Source: Streptomyces sp. NBC_01232 (GTDB taxonomy: Bacteria > Actinomycetota > Actinomycetes > Streptomycetales > Streptomycetaceae). From it: 64,000 nucleotides of DNA. The notes beneath the pieces are model-generated. The model had not been told where the DNA came from. It made no database searches and was given only the letters and a program-made list of their open reading frames with translations. This document shows, in pieces, positions 53,630-63,782 of the stretch. The DNA lies in contig NZ_CP108518.1 in NCBI RefSeq assembly GCF_035989885.1, positions 1,922,001 through 1,986,000 of the forward strand, written 5' to 3'. Within the stretch, counting starts at the first letter, position 1. Each line of letters opens with the position of its first letter. The position numbers and the translations under genes were made by a program.

Positions 53630-54055
53630 ATGACTGCTTGTGATGATCTTCCCCCGTACCTGCTGGGGTTCCCCGGTCCGCTGCGCGACCAGCTCGTCGC
53701 GGCCGTGCTGAGCGGGGCCAAGACCAGCACCACCGGCCTGCTCGCGGAGTACGAGGCCGAGGAGGAGCCGCTGCCGGAGCCGGGTGCCCGCTCGCTGCTG
53801 GTCGACTCCGGGGAGCGCGGGGTGGCGGTGGTGGAGGTGACCTCCGTGGAGGTGCTGCGACTGGGGGACGTCGGGCTGCCGCATGCGCTCGACGAGGGTG
53901 AGGGATTCACATCGGTGGCCGAATGGCGTACGGCACACGAGGAGTTCTGGCACAGCGACCCGGTGCGCGGGGCGATCGGTGACCCGGGGTTCACGGTCGA
54001 CGACGACACCCTCGTCGTCGCGGAGCGCTTCCGGGTCACCGAACGGCTGGTCTGA
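53630..54055 (+). CDS. ASCH-domain protein
   Basis: A 141-residue protein of the ASCH (PUA-like) superfamily, recognised by LSGAKTSTTGLLAEYEAEEE (the GxKxxT-type RNA/nucleotide-binding motif), VEVTSVEVLRLGDVGLPHAL and the late WRTAHEEFW. Members bind RNA or act as small amidohydrolases on modified nucleosides. No Shine-Dalgarno; TAGGGT ends 6 bases before ATG 53630, a leaderless signature. The 275 bp upstream hold no gene. Confidence 0.85.
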   Translation: MTACDDLPPYLLGFPGPLRDQLVAAVLSGAKTSTTGLLAEYEAEEEPLPEPGARSLLVDSGERGVAVVEVTSVEVLRLGDVGLPHALDEGEGFTSVAEWRTAHEEFWHSDPVRGAIGDPGFTVDDDTLVVAERFRVTERLV

Positions 54056-54061
54056 CGGCCT

Positions 54062-54108
54062 CCGTCAGGCCCCGGGGCACCCGTCAGGCCCCGGGGCACC
54101 CGTCAGCC
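54062..54108. repeat. 19-bp tandem duplication
   Basis: CCGTCAGGCCCCGGGGCAC occurs at 54062-54080 and 54081-54099, with a third partial copy (CCGTCAG) at 54100-54106. The stop codon of the flavin dehydrogenase lies in the partial copy. Confidence 0.9.
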
Positions 54109-55758
54109 GACGGCCGCAGCGGCGGCGCGGCCCGCCGCCCGGCCCGAGAAGATGCACCCGCCGAGGAAGGTGCCCTCCAGGGCCCGGTAGCCGTGCACCC
54201 CGCCGCCGCCGAATCCGGCCGCCTCGCCGGCCGCGTAGACGCCCGGCAGCGGCTCGCCGGCCGCGGTCAGGACGCGCGAGGACAGGTCGGTCTCCAGGCC
54301 GCCCAGGGACTTGCGGGTCAGGATCGAGAGCCGTACCGCGATCAGCGGTCCCGCCTTGGGGTCCAGGATCCGGTGCGGGGCGGCCGTACGGATCAGCTTG
54401 TCGCCAAGGTACCTGCGGGCGCCGTGGATGGCCGTCACCTGAAGGTCCTTGGTGAAGGGGTTGGCGATCTCCCGGTCGCGTGCCACGATCTCGCCCCGCA
54501 CGGCGGCCTCGTCGAGCAGGTCCTCCTTGGTGACCGCGTTCATCCCGCGGACCAGGGCGGACAGGTCCCGCTCGACGACGAAGTCGGCCCCGTTGTCCAT
54601 GAAGGCCTTGACCGGGCCGGGTACGGCCTGGCGCGCGCGGGTGAAGACGTCACGGATCGACTTGCCGGTGAGGTCCGGGTTCTGCTCGGAGCCGGAGAGG
54701 GCGAACTCCTTGCCGATGATGCGCTGGTTGAGCACGAACCAGGTGTGGTCGTGGCCGGTCTTCATGATGTGGTCGAGGGTGCCGAGGGTGTCGAAGCCGG
54801 GGAAGAGCGGCACGGGCAGCCGCTTGCCCGTCGCGTCCAGCCACAGCGGGGAGGGGCCGGGCAGGATGCGGATGCCGTGCCGGGCCCAGATCGGGTCCCA
54901 GTTCTGGATGCCCTCGGTGTAGTGCCACATCCGGTCCTTGTTGATGTGGCTGGCGCCCGCCCGCTCGGCGATGCCGAGCATCAGACCGTCCACGTGGGCC
55001 GGGACCCCGGAGAGCATCCGCTGCGGCGGGGTGCCCAGCCGGTCGGGCCACTGCGCGCGCACGAGGTCGTGGTTGCCGCCGATGCCGCCGCTGGTGACGA
55101 TCACGGCCTGGGCCCGCAGGGAGAAGGTCCCGGCGGCCTCGCGGCTGCTGGCGGAGCCCCGTACGGCGTCGGAGGGCTCCAGGATCTCGCCCGTGACGGT
55201 GTCCACCGCGCCGGCCGTGCCGGACAGCCCGGTGACGCGGTGGCGGAACGCGAAGCGGACCAGGCCGCGGGCGGCGCCGGCCCGGACCCGCCGCTCGAAG
55301 GGCTCCACCAGGCCGGGGCCGGTGCCCCAGGTGATGTGGAAGCGGGGGACGGAGTTCCCGTGTCCGTTGGCGTCATAGCCGCCGCGCTCCGCCCAGCCGA
55401 CCACCGGGAAGAAGCGGACGCCCTGCGCGTGCAGCCAGGATCGCTTCTCGCCGGCCGCGAAGTCGACGTAGGCCTCGGCCCAGCGGCGCGGCCAGGCGTC
55501 CTCCTCGCGGTCGAATCCGGCGGTGCCCAGCCAGTCCTGGAGGGCGAGGGCGTGACTGTCCTTGATCCGCATCCGGCGCTGTTCGGGCGAGTCCACGAAG
55601 AACAGCCCGCCGAAGGACCAGTGGGCCTGGCCGCCGATCGACTGCTCGGGCTCCTGGTCGAGCAGGATGACCTTGCGGCCCGCGTCGACGAGCTCGGCGG
55701 TGGCCACGAGCCCCGCGAGCCCGGCTCCGATCACGATCACGTCTGCGTCGTACGTCAT
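54103..55758 (-). CDS. FAD-binding dehydrogenase (flavocytochrome c/ketosteroid-dehydrogenase-like)
   Basis: A 551-residue flavoprotein. The dinucleotide-binding motif VIVIGAGLAGLVATAELVDA begins at residue 7, followed by QSIGGQAHWSFGGLFF, the mid-domain AVIVTSGGIGGNHDLVR and the C-terminal GVYAAGEAAGFGGGGVHGYR. The family oxidises or reduces steroid-like or fumarate-like substrates; the substrate is not readable. ATG 55758 gives the family N-terminus. Divergent from the Nudix gene by 76 bp. Confidence 0.9.
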   Translation of the reverse strand: MTYDADVIVIGAGLAGLVATAELVDAGRKVILLDQEPEQSIGGQAHWSFGGLFFVDSPEQRRMRIKDSHALALQDWLGTAGFDREEDAWPRRWAEAYVDFAAGEKRSWLHAQGVRFFPVVGWAERGGYDANGHGNSVPRFHITWGTGPGLVEPFERRVRAGAARGLVRFAFRHRVTGLSGTAGAVDTVTGEILEPSDAVRGSASSREAAGTFSLRAQAVIVTSGGIGGNHDLVRAQWPDRLGTPPQRMLSGVPAHVDGLMLGIAERAGASHINKDRMWHYTEGIQNWDPIWARHGIRILPGPSPLWLDATGKRLPVPLFPGFDTLGTLDHIMKTGHDHTWFVLNQRIIGKEFALSGSEQNPDLTGKSIRDVFTRARQAVPGPVKAFMDNGADFVVERDLSALVRGMNAVTKEDLLDEAAVRGEIVARDREIANPFTKDLQVTAIHGARRYLGDKLIRTAAPHRILDPKAGPLIAVRLSILTRKSLGGLETDLSSRVLTAAGEPLPGVYAAGEAAGFGGGGVHGYRALEGTFLGGCIFSGRAAGRAAAAAVG

Positions 55759-55834
55759 GCGGTTACCCGTCCTCCGTCGATGGTGGGGCAGATCCTTGGC
55801 TACGGAGCGGTAACCAGTCAACAGCGGTGGTTGG

Positions 55835-56365
55835 ATGACCTGTGTGAGTGCCGCTGATGAAGTACTGGACGTGGTGGACCGGGACGACCGGGTGACGGGG
55901 CAGGCCCCGCGGGGCGAGGTGTACGCGCGGGGGCTGATCCACCGCTGCGTGTTCGTCCAGGCCAGGGACCCGCAGGGGCGGATCTTCGTGCACCGGCGGA
56001 CCGCCTCGAAGCTGGTCTTCCCCTCGTACTACGACATGTTCGTGGGCGGGGTGCTGGGCGCCGGCGAGGGCTACGCCGAGGCCGCACTGCGCGAGGCCGA
56101 GGAGGAGCTGGGGGTGCGGGGGCTGGCGCAGCCGACGCCCCTGTTCAAGTTCCTGTACGAGGGTCCGGGCGGGGCCTGGTGGTCGTACGTGCACGAGGTG
56201 CGGTGCGAGCTGCCGGTCGCCCCGCAGGTGTCCGAGGTCGACTGGCACACCTACCTCACCCAGGAGGAGCTGGACCGGCGGGTGGACGACGGCGATTGGG
56301 CCTGGGTGCCGGACGGGCTGGAGGCCTACCGGCGGCTGCGCGCGCATCGGGAGCCGCGCTTGTAG
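55835..56365 (+). CDS. Nudix hydrolase (YfcD/IDI-like)
   Basis: A 176-residue hydrolase of nucleoside-diphosphate-X compounds. The Nudix box is complete: GGVLGAGEGYAEAALREAEE followed by ELGV. The N-terminal LDVVDRDDRVTG and IHRCVFV place it with the YfcD/isopentenyl-isomerase-like subgroup. The start may be ATG 55835 or a GTG two or three codons later. Its stop codon lies in the putative -10 of the next gene. Confidence 0.9.
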   Translation: MTCVSAADEVLDVVDRDDRVTGQAPRGEVYARGLIHRCVFVQARDPQGRIFVHRRTASKLVFPSYYDMFVGGVLGAGEGYAEAALREAEEELGVRGLAQPTPLFKFLYEGPGGAWWSYVHEVRCELPVAPQVSEVDWHTYLTQEELDRRVDDGDWAWVPDGLEAYRRLRAHREPRL

Positions 56366-56374
56366 ATTTGTCGG

Positions 56375-56773
56375 GTGATCGACTTCGTCAAGGACGTGCG
56401 CCTCTGGTTCGCACCCTCGCGGCTGAGGGACGAGGGCGAGACCCCCGACTACCGCTTCTCGCTGGCCAACGAACGGACCTTCCTCGCCTGGATCCGGACC
56501 GCACTGGCCCTGGTCGGCGGCGGCTTCGCCGTCGACCAGTTCCTGCCCGACCTGCGCTGGGGGGTGCGGGTCGGGATGGCCTTCGCGCTGCTGGCGGTGG
56601 GCGCGGCCTGTGCGCTGCGGGCGGTGAACCACTGGGTGCGGTGCGAGCGGGCCATGCGGCGGGGCGAGGACCTGCCGCTGTCGCGGTTCCCGGTGGTGCT
56701 GAGCCTGGGCGTGGGCCTGGTGGCGGTGGCCATGGTGGTGGTCGTGCTGCTCGGCTGGACGACGGGACGATGA
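56375..56773 (+). CDS. DUF202 membrane protein (YidH-like)
   Basis: A 132-residue protein with three membrane helices: FLAWIRTALALVGGGFAVDQ, VGMAFALLAVGAACAL and VVLSLGVGLVAVAMVVVVLL. The family signature LANERTFLAWIRT is present. Start at GTG 56375. TAGATT, whose first three bases are the Nudix stop codon, ends 6 bases upstream, suggesting a leaderless transcript. Overlaps the next DUF202 gene by 4 bases (ATGA). Function of the family is unknown. Confidence 0.88.
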   Translation: MIDFVKDVRLWFAPSRLRDEGETPDYRFSLANERTFLAWIRTALALVGGGFAVDQFLPDLRWGVRVGMAFALLAVGAACALRAVNHWVRCERAMRRGEDLPLSRFPVVLSLGVGLVAVAMVVVVLLGWTTGR

Positions 56774-57090
56774 GCGTCGCGGGCCGCCCGGACCGCGACG
56801 CCGGGCTGCAGCCCGAGCGGACCCGGCTCGCGTGGCGGCGTACGACGCTGGCCTCCTCGGTGGTGGCGGTGCTGGCGCTGCGGCAGGTGCTGCGCGGGTC
56901 CGGCGCGACCGTGGAGCTGGCCGGGGTGGCGGCCATCGCGGTGATCTGGCTGGCGTTCCTGTGGGTGGCCCATCGGCGGATCCGGGCACTGGCGGTGGCC
57001 CGGCCGCGGGTGCTGGCACCGCGGGCGGCCCTGGCGGTGGTGGCGTGCACGGTGACGCTGGCGCTGTTGGCGATGACGGTGATCGTCTGA
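56770..57090 (+). CDS. Second DUF202 membrane protein
   Basis: A 106-residue paralog of its neighbour, with the equivalent signature QPERTRLAWRRTTLASSVVA and three membrane helices. ATG 56770 overlaps the previous stop (ATGA), so the two are translationally coupled and may form a hetero-oligomer. Confidence 0.88.
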   Translation: MSVAGRPDRDAGLQPERTRLAWRRTTLASSVVAVLALRQVLRGSGATVELAGVAAIAVIWLAFLWVAHRRIRALAVARPRVLAPRAALAVVACTVTLALLAMTVIV

Positions 57091-57236
57091 ACGGTCGGCC
57101 GGGGCCCCTGATGCGGGCCCTTGATGCGGCCCCTGGCCCGAGCCCACGGCCCGGGCCGCCGGTGTGATGATCGCGCTTCGCCGCGCCATCGCGACATAAC
57201 GGGCGATACCCGACAATCCCCACTAACCTCGGCGCC

Positions 57237-57533
57237 ATGACGACCCTGCACCACGAACACCCCACGCACCAGCACACGCACGGCGCGGACTGCGGGCACC
57301 AGGCGGTCCCGCACGGCGACCACGTCGACTACGCGCACGACGGCCATCTGCACCGGGAGCACTCGGGGCACTGGGACGAGTGCGAGCCCAGCGGGCACAG
57401 CACCCACGACGGACACACGCACGCGCACGGCGCGGACTGCGGGCACGAAGCGGTCCGGCACGGCGACCACGTGGACTACCTGCACGACGGGCACCGGCAC
57501 GCGGCGCACGACGGACACTACGACGACCACTGA
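57237..57533 (+). CDS. His-rich metal-binding protein with internal duplication
   Basis: A 98-residue protein of which 28 are His. Two copies of a 30-residue unit (HGADCGHQAVPHGDHVDY and HGADCGHEAVRHGDHVDY, each followed by a DGH-H tail) carry one Cys each, with a linker that contains a third. Zinc or nickel storage or buffering is likely. No signal peptide. TAACCT ends 7 bases before ATG 57237 and no ribosome site is present. The 3' end runs into 10-bp tandem repeats. Confidence 0.85.
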   Translation: MTTLHHEHPTHQHTHGADCGHQAVPHGDHVDYAHDGHLHREHSGHWDECEPSGHSTHDGHTHAHGADCGHEAVRHGDHVDYLHDGHRHAAHDGHYDDH

Positions 57534-57570
57534 CGTCCACTGACGCCCGCTGACGGCCACCGACGTCCGC
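57521..57570. repeat. Five degenerate 10-bp tandem repeats
   Basis: Units cgacgaccac, tgacgtccac, tgacgcccgc, tgacggccac and cgacgtccgc follow each other exactly in register. The first overlaps the end of the His-rich gene and the second contains its stop. Confidence 0.7.
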
Positions 57571-57691
57571 CGGCTCCGGCCGGCGCCCGCTTGCGCCCGC
57601 CGACGACCACCGGCCGACCCGCCCTCCCCCCGGGTCCGTGACGGCTGACAGGATGCCGACCATCCGTCACAGCGACCCGGGGAGAGCGCAG

Positions 57692-58603
57692 ATGTCCGCC
57701 GAAGAGCCGTACCTCGTCCAGCCGGCGCCGGGGGTGCACGCCTACGTCCAGCCGGACGGCGGCTGGTGCCTCAACAACGCCGGATTCGTCACCGACGGGG
57801 GCCGGACCCTCCTCGTGGACACCGCCGCCACCGAGCGGCGGGCCCTGGCCCTGCGCGAGGCGATCGTGGCGGCCGGGGCGCCGCTCCCCCGCACCGTGGT
57901 CAACACCCACCACCACGGCGACCACACGTACGGCAACGGCGTCTTCGCCCCCGAGGCGCTGATCCTCGGCCACGACAACGCACGGTCCGAGCAGCTCGCC
58001 GCCGGACACCAGCTGGAGATGATCTGGCCCGCCACGGACTTCGGCGCGATCGGCATCGTCCCGCCGGACCTCACCTACAGCGACCGGGCGACCCTGCACG
58101 TCGGCGAGACGGAGGTGCAGGTCATCCACCCGGGCGTCGCGCACACCACCGGGGACTCGGTCGTGTGGCTACCCGCGCAGCGGGTGGTCCTCACCGGCGA
58201 CCTGATCTTCGCCGGGGGGACGCCGTTCCTCGCGATGGGGTCCCTCGCCGGATCGCTGCGGGCGCTGGAGCTGCTGCGCTCGCTGGACGCGGAGACCGTC
58301 GTACCGGGCCACGGGCCCCTGACCGACCCCTCGGCCTACGACTCCACCGAGCGCTATCTGCGGTACGTGTCCGAGCTCGCCCGGGAGGGGCGCGCGAAGG
58401 GGCTGACCCCGCTCGAGGTGGCCCGGCAGGCCGATCTCGGCGAGTTCGCCGCCTGGCGGGAGAGCGAGCGGCTGGTGGCGAACGTGCACCGGGCGTACGC
58501 GGAACTGGCCGGGGAGCCGGAGGGCGCGCCCCTGGACATCCTGGCGGTCCTGACCGATATGACGGTGATGAACGGCGGCACGCCCATCCTCTGTCACGCC
58601 TGA
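57692..58603 (+). CDS. MBL-fold metallo-hydrolase
   Basis: A 303-residue metallo-beta-lactamase-fold enzyme. The metal motif THHHGDHTYGN, a further metal-binding residue in HTTGDSVVWLP, LTGDLIF and VPGHGPL are intact, predicting a two-zinc site. ATG 57692 follows GGGGAGAG. Resembles cyclase/hydrolase members of broad role; substrate unknown. Stands alone between the His-rich gene and the acyl-CoA genes. Confidence 0.9.
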   Translation: MSAEEPYLVQPAPGVHAYVQPDGGWCLNNAGFVTDGGRTLLVDTAATERRALALREAIVAAGAPLPRTVVNTHHHGDHTYGNGVFAPEALILGHDNARSEQLAAGHQLEMIWPATDFGAIGIVPPDLTYSDRATLHVGETEVQVIHPGVAHTTGDSVVWLPAQRVVLTGDLIFAGGTPFLAMGSLAGSLRALELLRSLDAETVVPGHGPLTDPSAYDSTERYLRYVSELAREGRAKGLTPLEVARQADLGEFAAWRESERLVANVHRAYAELAGEPEGAPLDILAVLTDMTVMNGGTPILCHA

Positions 58604-58647
58604 GGGGCCGGGCGGAAGGTTTTCCTTCCGCCCGCGCCCTGGACGAC

Positions 58648-58665
58648 ATACCGACTGGTCGGCAT
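58648..58665. promoter_or_regulatory. Candidate TetR-type operator upstream of kinase/ACAD genes
   Basis: ATACCGAC-TG-GTCGGCAT is an inverted repeat matching at 7 of 8 positions per arm, 72 bases before the phosphotransferase start. It resembles TetR-family sites for fatty-acid genes. The TetR gene at 63109-63714 is a candidate binder. Confidence 0.5.
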
Positions 58666-58736
58666 GATGGGCGGTGCGACGGCGCTCCGACGCACCGTCG
58701 CTCCTGCATTCCTCGACTCGCACGGAGGTGCGCACC

Positions 58737-59777
58737 ATGACCTCAGCCCCGGCCGACCCGCGCGGCCTGGATCTGGAGCGACTGCGCGGTCATCTCGACC
58801 GGGCCCGGCCGGGACTCGTGGCCGGTGCGCTGCGCGGCCGGCTGATCGAGGGCGGCCGGTCGAACCTGACGTACGAGGTCACGGACGGGACCGCCCGCTG
58901 GGTGGTCCGCCGGCCGCCGCTGGGCCACGTACTGGCCACCGCGCACGACATGCGGCGCGAGCACCGGGTGATCGAGGCGCTGCACGGCACGGCCGTGCCG
59001 GTGCCCGAGCCGCTGCTCCTGTGCGAGGACGAGGCCGTTCTCGGGGCGCCGTTCTACGTCATGGAGTACGTGGACGGGGTGCCGTACCGGACGGCCGAGC
59101 AGCTCGCCGCGATCGGCCCGGAGCGCACCCGGCGTGCCGTGCTGGGCCTGGTGGACACCCTGGTCGAGCTGCACGCCGTGGACCCGGAGGCGGTGGGCCT
59201 GGGTGACTTCGGCCGGCCCGACGGCTTCCTCGACCGGCAGCTGCGCCGCTGGGGCAAGCAGCTCGCGGCCTCCCGGGGGCGGGAGCTCGCCGGGATCGAC
59301 GAGCTGCACGGCGCGCTCGGGCGCAGGCTGCCCGCCTCCCCCGCCCCGACCGTGGTGCACGGGGACTTCCGGCTGGACAACGTCCTGATCGGCGGCCCGG
59401 ACGACTCCATCCGGGCGGTGCTGGACTGGGAGATGTCCACGCTCGGGGATCCGCTGACCGACCTCGGGCTGCTCGTGATGTACAGCTCGGACCTGGGCCT
59501 GACCGGTTCCCCGGTCAGTACGACGAGCGGCGCGCCGGGCCATCCGGCGCCGGCCGAGCTCGTCGAGCGCTACGCCGCCCGTTCGGGCCGGGACACGGGG
59601 GCCATCGCCTGGTACACGGCCTTCGCCTGGTTCAAGCTCGCCGTGATCCTCGAAGGCATCCACTACCGCTACACGCTGGGGCAGACCGTCGGGGCGGGTT
59701 TCGACCGGATCGGCGAGCTGGTCCCGGTCTTCATCGAACACGGACTGACCACTCTCCAGGACCTCCAGGAAGGCTGA
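58737..59777 (+). CDS. APH-family phosphotransferase (ACAD10/11 kinase-domain type)
   Basis: A 346-residue aminoglycoside-phosphotransferase-fold kinase. Signatures: GGRSNLTYEV (nucleotide loop), Brenner motif VVHGDFRLDNVLIG with catalytic Asp, and VLDWEMSTLGDP with the metal-binding Asp. ATG 58737 follows GGAGG. In human ACAD10/11 such a domain is fused ahead of an acyl-CoA dehydrogenase; here the dehydrogenase is the next gene, 10 bp downstream. Phosphorylation of 4-hydroxyacyl-CoA is therefore more plausible than antibiotic resistance. Confidence 0.88.
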   Translation: MTSAPADPRGLDLERLRGHLDRARPGLVAGALRGRLIEGGRSNLTYEVTDGTARWVVRRPPLGHVLATAHDMRREHRVIEALHGTAVPVPEPLLLCEDEAVLGAPFYVMEYVDGVPYRTAEQLAAIGPERTRRAVLGLVDTLVELHAVDPEAVGLGDFGRPDGFLDRQLRRWGKQLAASRGRELAGIDELHGALGRRLPASPAPTVVHGDFRLDNVLIGGPDDSIRAVLDWEMSTLGDPLTDLGLLVMYSSDLGLTGSPVSTTSGAPGHPAPAELVERYAARSGRDTGAIAWYTAFAWFKLAVILEGIHYRYTLGQTVGAGFDRIGELVPVFIEHGLTTLQDLQEG

Positions 59778-59787
59778 GGCACTCACC

Positions 59788-61032
<1,245 letters not shown>

Positions 61033-61221
61033 ACGTGTGGGAATCGTGCGGGAGTTCGTATGAACCCGTGTACGAGGTGAAGGCGGTGCGGGGGACCCTT
61101 TAAGAAACCTTGTTGAATAACCCCATAACCCCAAAGCGTTCTTGATTTGCGCCTGTCAATCGGAACAGGGTTCTCCAGAAGGTCTGACGCCCCACACGTC
61201 AACACGAGGAGAACCCTTCAG

Positions 61222-62421
<1,200 letters not shown>

Positions 62422-62457
62422 CGGCTGGCCACCCGAGCGTCCCCAGGGGCCCTCACT

Positions 62458-62484
62458 CGGTACGGACCTGGGGGATCCGTACCG
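62458..62484 (+). terminator. Terminator of the subtilase gene
   Basis: CGGTACGGA (62458-62466) pairs with TCCGTACCG (62476-62484), 37 bases past the stop. Confidence 0.7.
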
Positions 62485-62534
62485 GGAGGGGGCCCCGTTC
62501 GCACGGCGGCCGGCCCTGCACCTAATCTCTCGCC

Positions 62535-63065
62535 ATGAACATGCCTGGTTTGCGGCTGCTGCCCGCCGCCCTGCTGGTCGGAGCGTCGCTCAGCGGCTGC
62601 TCCCTGGTCTTTCCCGAAACCTGCGAAGGCACCGAAGCCGCCTTGGCCGAGCTCGACAAGGTATCGGCCCTGACCCTGCGCCCGGCGCGGGCCACACCCG
62701 TCGGCGGCGAGGCGGGAACCGCGCCGCACTGCACCGAAGACACCGGGGGCGCCTGGCTGACCGCCCAGCGGACGTACGCGTACGACGGGAGCCGCGAGGA
62801 GGTACTGGACTACTTCGGCCGGGAGGCACCCGCGGCGGGATGGCGCCCGGTGGAGAGCCTCGACTCGGAACGGACCCGTGACTTCGTCGTCTTCTGCTTC
62901 GAGTCCAAGAAGCATCCGAGCCTCACGCTCTATTTCGACTCCCCCGACGACCTCCGCGAGTTCTACGGAATAGACCCGGGCCCGGCCCCGGCCGTGCCCG
63001 GGTCCCGGATCTGGTTCTCGGTGTCCGTCGAGGCGATGCCCGACGGCTCCCGGATCGACTGCTGA
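62535..63065 (+). CDS. Lipoprotein of unknown function
   Basis: A 176-residue protein with a signal peptide and lipobox LSGC (Cys at about residue 22). The mature part is small and has four or five more Cys (ETCEGT, PHCTED, VVFCFES, terminal DC), probably disulfide-bonded. No family recognised. No Shine-Dalgarno; TAATCT ends 6 bases before ATG 62535, a leaderless signature. Confidence 0.82.
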   Translation: MNMPGLRLLPAALLVGASLSGCSLVFPETCEGTEAALAELDKVSALTLRPARATPVGGEAGTAPHCTEDTGGAWLTAQRTYAYDGSREEVLDYFGREAPAAGWRPVESLDSERTRDFVVFCFESKKHPSLTLYFDSPDDLREFYGIDPGPAPAVPGSRIWFSVSVEAMPDGSRIDC

Positions 63066-63108
63066 GGCAACCGGGACGCCCGGGCCGGGGCCGGTCCGCA
63101 GAACGCGT

Positions 63109-63714
63109 CTAGGGACGCAGCGCGCGCAGCAGCAGGTCGGCGAGGTGATCGGCGACCTCCTGAGGGGTGAGCGGGCCGTCCGCCCGGTACCAGGTGGAGA
63201 GGTGGTGGACGGACCCGAAGTGGTAGTCCACCACCAGGTCGGCGGGGGTCGCGTCGGAGAACACTCCCGTGCGCTGCCCCTCCTCCACCAGCGCCCGGAA
63301 GCGCTCGTGGTAGCGCCGGCGCTCCGCCCGCACCTGCTTGAACTTCTCCGGGCTGAGCTGGTGCATCGACCGGAAGAAGATCATCGCGTCGTCGAGGTTC
63401 TCGATGGTGGTGACGACCACGTCGGCGGCCGCGGCGCGCAGCCGCTCCTCGACGGGCGCGTCGGAGTCGGCCACCGCGTCCAGGCGCTGCTGCTGGAGCC
63501 GCAGCATCCGCGCGTACACCTCGTGCAGCAGATCGTCCTTGGACCCGAAGTAGTGGTAGAGCGCACCCTTGGTGACACCGGCCGCCTCGACGATCTCCTG
63601 GACCGAGGTGCGGTCGTAGCCGCGCTCGGCGAAGAGCCGGGTGGCGACGGCCAGCAGCCGCTGCGGTACCGGGGCCTCGTGCGTGCCTGCGGGTTCCGTG
63701 GTCCTGGCCGCCAT
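63109..63714 (-). CDS. TetR-family regulator
   Basis: A 201-residue repressor with N-terminal helix-turn-helix (FAERGYDRTSVQEIVEAAGV, TKGALYHYFGSKDDLLHEVY) and a helical ligand domain. Such TetR proteins next to acyl-CoA ligase and dehydrogenase genes usually sense acyl-CoAs. It follows the acyl-CoA ligase gene by 68 bp on the same strand. A half-palindromic site occurs in that gap. Confidence 0.92.
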   Translation of the reverse strand: MAARTTEPAGTHEAPVPQRLLAVATRLFAERGYDRTSVQEIVEAAGVTKGALYHYFGSKDDLLHEVYARMLRLQQQRLDAVADSDAPVEERLRAAAADVVVTTIENLDDAMIFFRSMHQLSPEKFKQVRAERRRYHERFRALVEEGQRTGVFSDATPADLVVDYHFGSVHHLSTWYRADGPLTPQEVADHLADLLLRALRP

Positions 63715-63782
63715 GGCGCTGACCTTCCCTTCCTCGTTCCTGCCTGGTCACAGCGACCAGCTGTACGACCGTCCGACTGTTT

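Noticed and set aside
58737-59777. Aminoglycoside resistance gene
   Set aside because: The fold is shared, but the coupling to an acyl-CoA dehydrogenase points to the ACAD10/11-type kinase rather than antibiotic phosphorylation.
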